Assembly: GCF_004345675.1 (NCBI RefSeq)
Contig: NZ_SLWU01000014.1
Location: forward strand, 1 to 64,000
Source: Caldanaerobacter subterraneus
GTDB lineage: Bacteria > Bacillota > Thermoanaerobacteria > Thermoanaerobacterales > Thermoanaerobacteraceae
Reading direction: 5' to 3'
Length of the DNA: 64,000 bases
Shown here: piece by piece, positions 60,624 to 64,000 of the stretch
Numbering within the stretch: position 1 is the first letter of the stretch
Layout of the letters: each line of letters starts with the position of its first letter
Program-made: the position numbers and the translations under genes
Notes under the pieces: generated by a model
What the model was told of the DNA's origin: nothing
Database searches by the model: none
Seen by the model: only the letters and a program-made list of their open reading frames with translations

Positions 60624-61427
60624 ATGAACGAATTAGGAGAATTTTTAAAGAGCGAAAGGCTTAAAAAAGGCATGACTCTGGAAGAAATTCAGGAAATAAC
60701 TAAAATTCGGACAAGATATTTAAAGGCTATTGAAGACGGGGATTTCAGCGTAATGCCTGCTATGGTCTATGCCAAGGGATTTGTAAAAAGCTATGCAGAA
60801 GCTTTGGGGCTTGATGGCAATGAAATTGTGAAAAAGTACGAATACCTCTTCAAAGAAAAGGAAGAGGAAAATTTGTCCAAGGCTAAGAGCTATAAAAAAA
60901 CCACTTTGGATTTGTCTTGGCTTTTTTCAGCTTTGAAAAAGGCTTTAGTATCTATTTTGATAATAGGCATTATTGGATATGGATTTTATTATTTTTTCGC
61001 CCAGATAAAGAAAGGGCTTGCGCCACTCCCTCCTAAACAGGAAGTTTCACAAACTGTGCCTGAAAAAAATGAAACTCCTTCTACACCTTCTACTCAAGAG
61101 AATGTGACTTCCACTGTTTCTCCAAAGACTGTGATAGAAAAGGTTTCAGAAACCTCCAAAAAAATAGAATACAAAATATCTCCTGCTTCTCAATCTTACA
61201 AGGTTGAAATCAACATGGTAGGCGAAAAGTGCTGGTTTAGTATAAAAGTAGATGGGAATGTGGTGTACGAGGGTTTGATGACAGCTGGCATGATGAAAAC
61301 TTTTGAAGTTAAAAATGACATAACTATATTGATGGGATATCCACCAGCTGTTAAAATAAGTGTAGATGGTGAAGAACTGCCAGCTGTAAGTAGTCCCTCT
61401 CCAGTTACTATAAACATACACACGTAG
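60624..61427 (+). CDS. RodZ-like HTH membrane protein
   Basis: 267 residues. Cytosolic HTH_25 domain (MNELGEFLKSERLKKGMTLEEIQEITKIRTRYLKAIEDGDFSVMPAMVYAKGFVKSYAEALGL), one membrane segment (about 106-126), a Pro/Thr/Ser-rich linker and a C-terminal DUF4115-type domain. RodZ links MreB to the envelope and shapes rods. Found apart from usual shape genes, between enzyme genes and a GH13 enzyme. Confidence 0.82.
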   Translation: MNELGEFLKSERLKKGMTLEEIQEITKIRTRYLKAIEDGDFSVMPAMVYAKGFVKSYAEALGLDGNEIVKKYEYLFKEKEEENLSKAKSYKKTTLDLSWLFSALKKALVSILIIGIIGYGFYYFFAQIKKGLAPLPPKQEVSQTVPEKNETPSTPSTQENVTSTVSPKTVIEKVSETSKKIEYKISPASQSYKVEINMVGEKCWFSIKVDGNVVYEGLMTAGMMKTFEVKNDITILMGYPPAVKISVDGEELPAVSSPSPVTINIHT

Positions 61428-61440
61428 AAAGGGGAAAGAT

Positions 61441-63165
61441 ATGATAAAAGAGGCTATATTCCACAAAAGCGATATACCTTATGCATATCCTGTAAATAAA
61501 GACCAATTAAAAATAGTCTTGAGAACGGCAGTTTTCGATGTGGATAGGGTATACATTCTTTTTAAAGACAGGTATGACTGGCTGGGCAAATTTAAAATAA
61601 AGCCTATGACCTTAGTTCACACTAACGAGCTTTTTGACTATTATGAGACTACTCTTGAATTAAATAAGAGGTTTTTGTACTTTTTTTATTTAGTTTCAGA
61701 AACGGGAGAAAAACTTTATTACACAGAAGCTGGTTTTTTCAAAAAGAGGCCAGAGGATAGCTTCTGGGGTTTTTTCCACTATCCCTATATAAGGGAAAAG
61801 GATATATTTTCTCCTCCGGATTGGGCAAACAAGTGCATAGTGTATCAGATATTTCCAGACAGATTCAACAATGGAGACAGAACTAATGACCCCGAAAACG
61901 TAAAGCCATGGGGGGAAAAGCCGACTGCAGATTCTTTTTTTGGAGGGGATTTACAGGGAATAATCGACAAAATAGATTATTTAAAAGAGTTAGGGATAAA
62001 TGCCATTTATTTAACTCCAATATTTTTGTCTCCTTCTACTCACAAATACGACACCACGGATTATTACACGATAGACCCTCATTTTGGTGACACGGAAAAA
62101 GCTAAAGAATTGGTGAGGAAGTGTCATGACAATGGCATAAAAGTTATATTCGATGCAGTGTTCAACCACTGTGGATACGACTTTTTTGCATTTCAGGATG
62201 TGGTTAAAAATGGGCCGAAGTCAAAGTACTGGGATTGGTTCAATGTGTACGAATGGCCCATTAAAACGCATCCCAAACCTACTTACGAGACTTTTGGCGA
62301 GAATGTGTGGAGAATGCCTAAGCTTATGACTAAAAACCCGGAAGTGCAAAAGTACCTACTAGAAGTGGCTGAATACTGGATTAAAGAAGTAGACATTGAC
62401 GGCTGGCGATTGGACGTTGCCAACGAAATAGACCATCACTTCTGGAGAAAGTTTAGAGAGGTTGTAAAAAATGCCAAAAAAGATGCCATAATAGTAGGAG
62501 AAGTGTGGCATGATGCTTCTCCGTGGTTAAGAGGGGACCAGTTTGACTCTGTCATGAATTATCCTTTTAGAAATGCAGTTGTAGACTTTTTTGCGAAGAG
62601 GAAAATAAGTGCTGTAAAATTCAACACACTGATAACTGAGCAGCTTATGAGACACATGGATAGCGTTAATAGAGTCATGTTTAACCTCATAGGTAGTCAC
62701 GACACTGAAAGGTTTTTGACTCTCGCAAATGGCATGGTGGCGCGGATGAAATTAGCTTTGGTTTTCCAGTTTACATTTGTGGGAGTGCCGTACATCTACT
62801 ATGGAGACGAGGCTGGAATGGTGGGAGGATTTGACCCTGACTGCAGAAGGTGCATGATATGGGAGGAGGAAAAGCAGAACAAGGGACTTTTTGAGTTTTA
62901 CAAAAAACTTATCCGCATAAGAAAGGAGCATGAAGAACTTAAGTATGGCAATTTCACCACTTTGTACGCTGTTGGAAGGGTGTTTGCTTTTAGAAGGGAA
63001 TATAAAGGAAATTCAATTGTGGTGATTATAAACAACAGCAGCAAAGAGGAAGTGATATTTTTAGAAGAGGCGGGAGGAAAAGAGGATATATTAAAAATGG
63101 GAGAATTAAAAAGGAGTGGCAATTTGCTGTATCTTAAGCCTAACACTGCCTATATTTTGAAGTAG
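61441..63165 (+). CDS. Neopullulanase/cyclomaltodextrinase-type GH13 enzyme
   Basis: 574 residues, no signal peptide, so intracellular. N-terminal CBM34-like domain (about 1-120), then the GH13 barrel: VIFDAVFNHCGYDFF, DGWRLDVANEIDHHFW (nucleophile), IIVGEVWHD (acid) and IGSHDTERF. Degrades imported maltodextrins and cyclodextrins. It completes a breakdown route: surface amylase, MalEFG import, intracellular cleavage. AGGGGAAAG precedes the ATG. Confidence 0.9.
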   Translation: MIKEAIFHKSDIPYAYPVNKDQLKIVLRTAVFDVDRVYILFKDRYDWLGKFKIKPMTLVHTNELFDYYETTLELNKRFLYFFYLVSETGEKLYYTEAGFFKKRPEDSFWGFFHYPYIREKDIFSPPDWANKCIVYQIFPDRFNNGDRTNDPENVKPWGEKPTADSFFGGDLQGIIDKIDYLKELGINAIYLTPIFLSPSTHKYDTTDYYTIDPHFGDTEKAKELVRKCHDNGIKVIFDAVFNHCGYDFFAFQDVVKNGPKSKYWDWFNVYEWPIKTHPKPTYETFGENVWRMPKLMTKNPEVQKYLLEVAEYWIKEVDIDGWRLDVANEIDHHFWRKFREVVKNAKKDAIIVGEVWHDASPWLRGDQFDSVMNYPFRNAVVDFFAKRKISAVKFNTLITEQLMRHMDSVNRVMFNLIGSHDTERFLTLANGMVARMKLALVFQFTFVGVPYIYYGDEAGMVGGFDPDCRRCMIWEEEKQNKGLFEFYKKLIRIRKEHEELKYGNFTTLYAVGRVFAFRREYKGNSIVVIINNSSKEEVIFLEEAGGKEDILKMGELKRSGNLLYLKPNTAYILK

Positions 63166-63201
63166 CAAATTAAAGGTTATGTGAATAATATGTACAGTAG
63201 A

Positions 63202-63236
63202 AAATAGAGGGGAATCTTAATTCCCTTCTATTTTTT
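63202..63236 (+). terminator. Terminator after the neopullulanase gene
   Basis: ATAGAGGGGAAT / ATTCCCTTCTAT stem with a CTTA loop, then TTTTTT. Confidence 0.85.
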
Positions 63237-63255
63237 AGAAAACAGGGGTGATGTT

Positions 63256-63456
63256 ATGAAAAATACCTCCCGCTATGGAAGAGATTACTATTATTACAAA
63301 GATTATGAAAGACTTTACGCAAATTACGATGCAAGTAAGCTAGAAATTATTAAGAAATTGATAGAAGCTGGAGAGTATGAGAAGTTGAAGGCTTACAGGG
63401 GTTTTGATACGAGATACCGTGAAAAAGGAGAGAATAATGAAAATATTCTTTTTTAA
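63256..63456 (+). CDS. Small Tyr-rich hypothetical protein (66 aa)
   Basis: MKNTSRYGRDYYYYKDYERLYANYDASKLEIIKKLIEAGEYEKLKAYRG...: a tyrosine-rich start and a charged helix. CAGGGGTGATG gives a weak ribosome site at the ATG. Own terminator (with mobile element) follows. Not recognised; could be a real small protein. Confidence 0.5.
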   Translation: MKNTSRYGRDYYYYKDYERLYANYDASKLEIIKKLIEAGEYEKLKAYRGFDTRYREKGENNENILF

Positions 63457-63461
63457 AGGCT

Positions 63462-63480
63462 TCCTCCTTTTTAAGGAGGG
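63462..63480. repeat. Left copy of duplicated terminator hairpin (19 bp)
   Basis: TCCTCC-TTTTTAA-GGAGGG-type stem-loop, identical to 63534-63552 and directly adjoining the element. Confidence 0.85.
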
Positions 63481-63533
63481 TAGAGTGTTGACAAAATTAC
63501 CACTTGAAAGATAAGGACTTTGTCAACAAACCA
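63481..63533. mobile_element. MITE-like element, minimal copy C (53 bp)
   Basis: Contains only the two ends of the longer element: GTTGACAAAATTA as in copy A on the left and CCACTTGAAAGATAAGGACTTTGTCAAC, close to copy B, on the right. The nested arms and GC-rich core are missing, so it is an internal-deletion derivative. Flanked exactly by a 19-bp duplicated terminator hairpin. Confidence 0.8.
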
Positions 63534-63562
63534 TCCTCCTTTTTAAGGAGGGGTTTTTTTTT
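63534..63562 (+). terminator. Right copy of duplicated hairpin; terminator
   Basis: Second copy of the 19-bp hairpin, followed by a run of nine T's, i.e. the original terminator tail. Confidence 0.85.
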
Positions 63563-63607
63563 CAAAAATATGTAGTATAATAATGATAAGCCGGTGAGGT
63601 GGTCTCT

Positions 63608-64000
63608 ATGTCTTTTTCTTCAGATACAAAAAACGAATTATCAAGAATTTATCCTGAGGATAGGGAAAGCAAAATTGCAGAGTTGGCTGTTATAATTAGA
63701 ATGATAGGAAGTGTATCATTTTATGGAAATAATAAACTATCTCTTACTTTGAGCACAGAAAATGCTTCAGTGGCTCGCTTAACTTTTAAACTTTTGAAAG
63801 ACCTTTTTAAAGTAGCACCTGAGGTAATGGTAAGGAGAGGGAAATATTTAAAAAAGGCATTGACATATATTTTGTTTGTGAGTGACACCAAAGCTGTGAG
63901 AGATATTTTAGAAGAGACTAAGATATTGAATAGAGAAAGAGGACATGTAAAATTGAACTATGGAATAGATAGAAAAATTATAAGGACTGTGAAGATGAAA
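63608..64000 (+). CDS. whiA: Sporulation/division regulator WhiA (partial)
   Basis: N-terminal 131 residues; runs off the window. Starts [38 protein letters not shown] and continues with [24 protein letters not shown], the LAGLIDADG-like N-terminal part of WhiA. The C-terminal HTH lies beyond the window. WhiA follows yvcK directly in most Firmicutes; here it is separated by the glucan island. GGTGAGGTGG precedes the ATG. Confidence 0.92.
   Translation, partial: MSFSSDTKNELSRIYPEDRESKIAELAVIIRMIGSVSFYGNNKLSLTLSTENASVARLTFKLLKDLFKVAPEVMVRRGKYLKKALTYILFVSDTKAVRDILEETKILNRERGHVKLNYGIDRKIIRTVKMK

Noticed and set aside
1-64000. CRISPR array or cas genes
   Set aside because: No regularly spaced direct repeats and no Cas-like protein were seen.
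1-64000. Prophage or complete insertion sequence
   Set aside because: No integrase, transposase, capsid or terminase gene was found; only non-autonomous elements are present.

Overview
The window looks like a chromosome segment of a low-GC, thermophilic, strictly anaerobic Firmicute, most like Thermoanaerobacter or Caldanaerobacter. This rests on AT-rich DNA with strong AGGAGG-type ribosome binding sites, many GTG/TTG starts, a selenocysteine-dependent glycine reductase, an oxygen-sensitive class III ribonucleotide reductase, a branched-polyamine synthase typical of thermophiles, and the Gram-positive block murB-PHP-rapZ-yvcK-whiA. Species identity is inference.

Layout. 0.4-5 kb: Mn/Fe transporter mntH, toxin-antitoxin relics, bpsA, small unknown genes, a methyltransferase and a broken Uma2 gene. 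5-9.8 kb: a cluster like the 'orange protein' cluster (DUF5320, three NifX-like proteins, two MinD-type ATPases with inserted ferredoxins, an MBL-fold hydrolase, a zinc-ribbon ferredoxin). 9.8-12.5 kb: a gutted hydE-like pseudogene, a CoA-disulfide-reductase-like gene cut by an in-frame TAG, and yedF. 12.5-25 kb: tandem glycine riboswitch, grdX, trxB, trxA, grdE, grdA, grdB, grdC, grdD, selD, selA, selB and, on the opposite strand, tRNA-Sec. In-frame UGA codons in grdA, grdB and selD are read as selenocysteine, so this block encodes both the selenoenzyme and the machinery to make it.

25-32.7 kb: a metal/siderophore-type ABC transporter with TrmO and an FmdE-like protein, then a NEW3-domain protein with an ABC exporter. 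32.8-40 kb: Fur-box-controlled feoA-feoA-feoB, a second FeoB with its own DtxR/FeoA-type protein, a KaiC-like gene broken by TAG, a decayed toxin-antitoxin pair and a Fur-family regulator. 40-50 kb: nrdD-nrdG, a DUF134 regulator, DedA, a thioesterase, an isochorismatase, a phasin-UbiB-TetR-patatin set (the last two frameshifted) and a small zinc-ribbon protein. 50-64 kb: murB, PHP phosphatase, rapZ, yvcK, then about 10 kb of alpha-glucan genes (two GH13 enzymes, malEFG without an ATPase), a COG3580/COG3581 pair and a RodZ-like gene, before whiA, which runs off the window.

The most striking non-coding signal is a small mobile element present three times (29306-29558, 44309-44559, 63481-63533). 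Two copies are flanked exactly by direct repeats of 20 and 19 bp that are themselves complete rho-independent terminator hairpins: the element appears to insert at terminators and duplicate the whole stem-loop. The second strongest signal is a matched promoter/operator architecture (TTGACATATGTCAA over the -35 box, TATATT -10, a second ACATATGT downstream) shared by the NifX/MinD operon and the Fur-family gene 34 kb away, which suggests a regulon. A further theme is the number of almost intact genes with a single lesion (two TAG stops, three frameshifts), which should be checked against raw reads before being read as biology.
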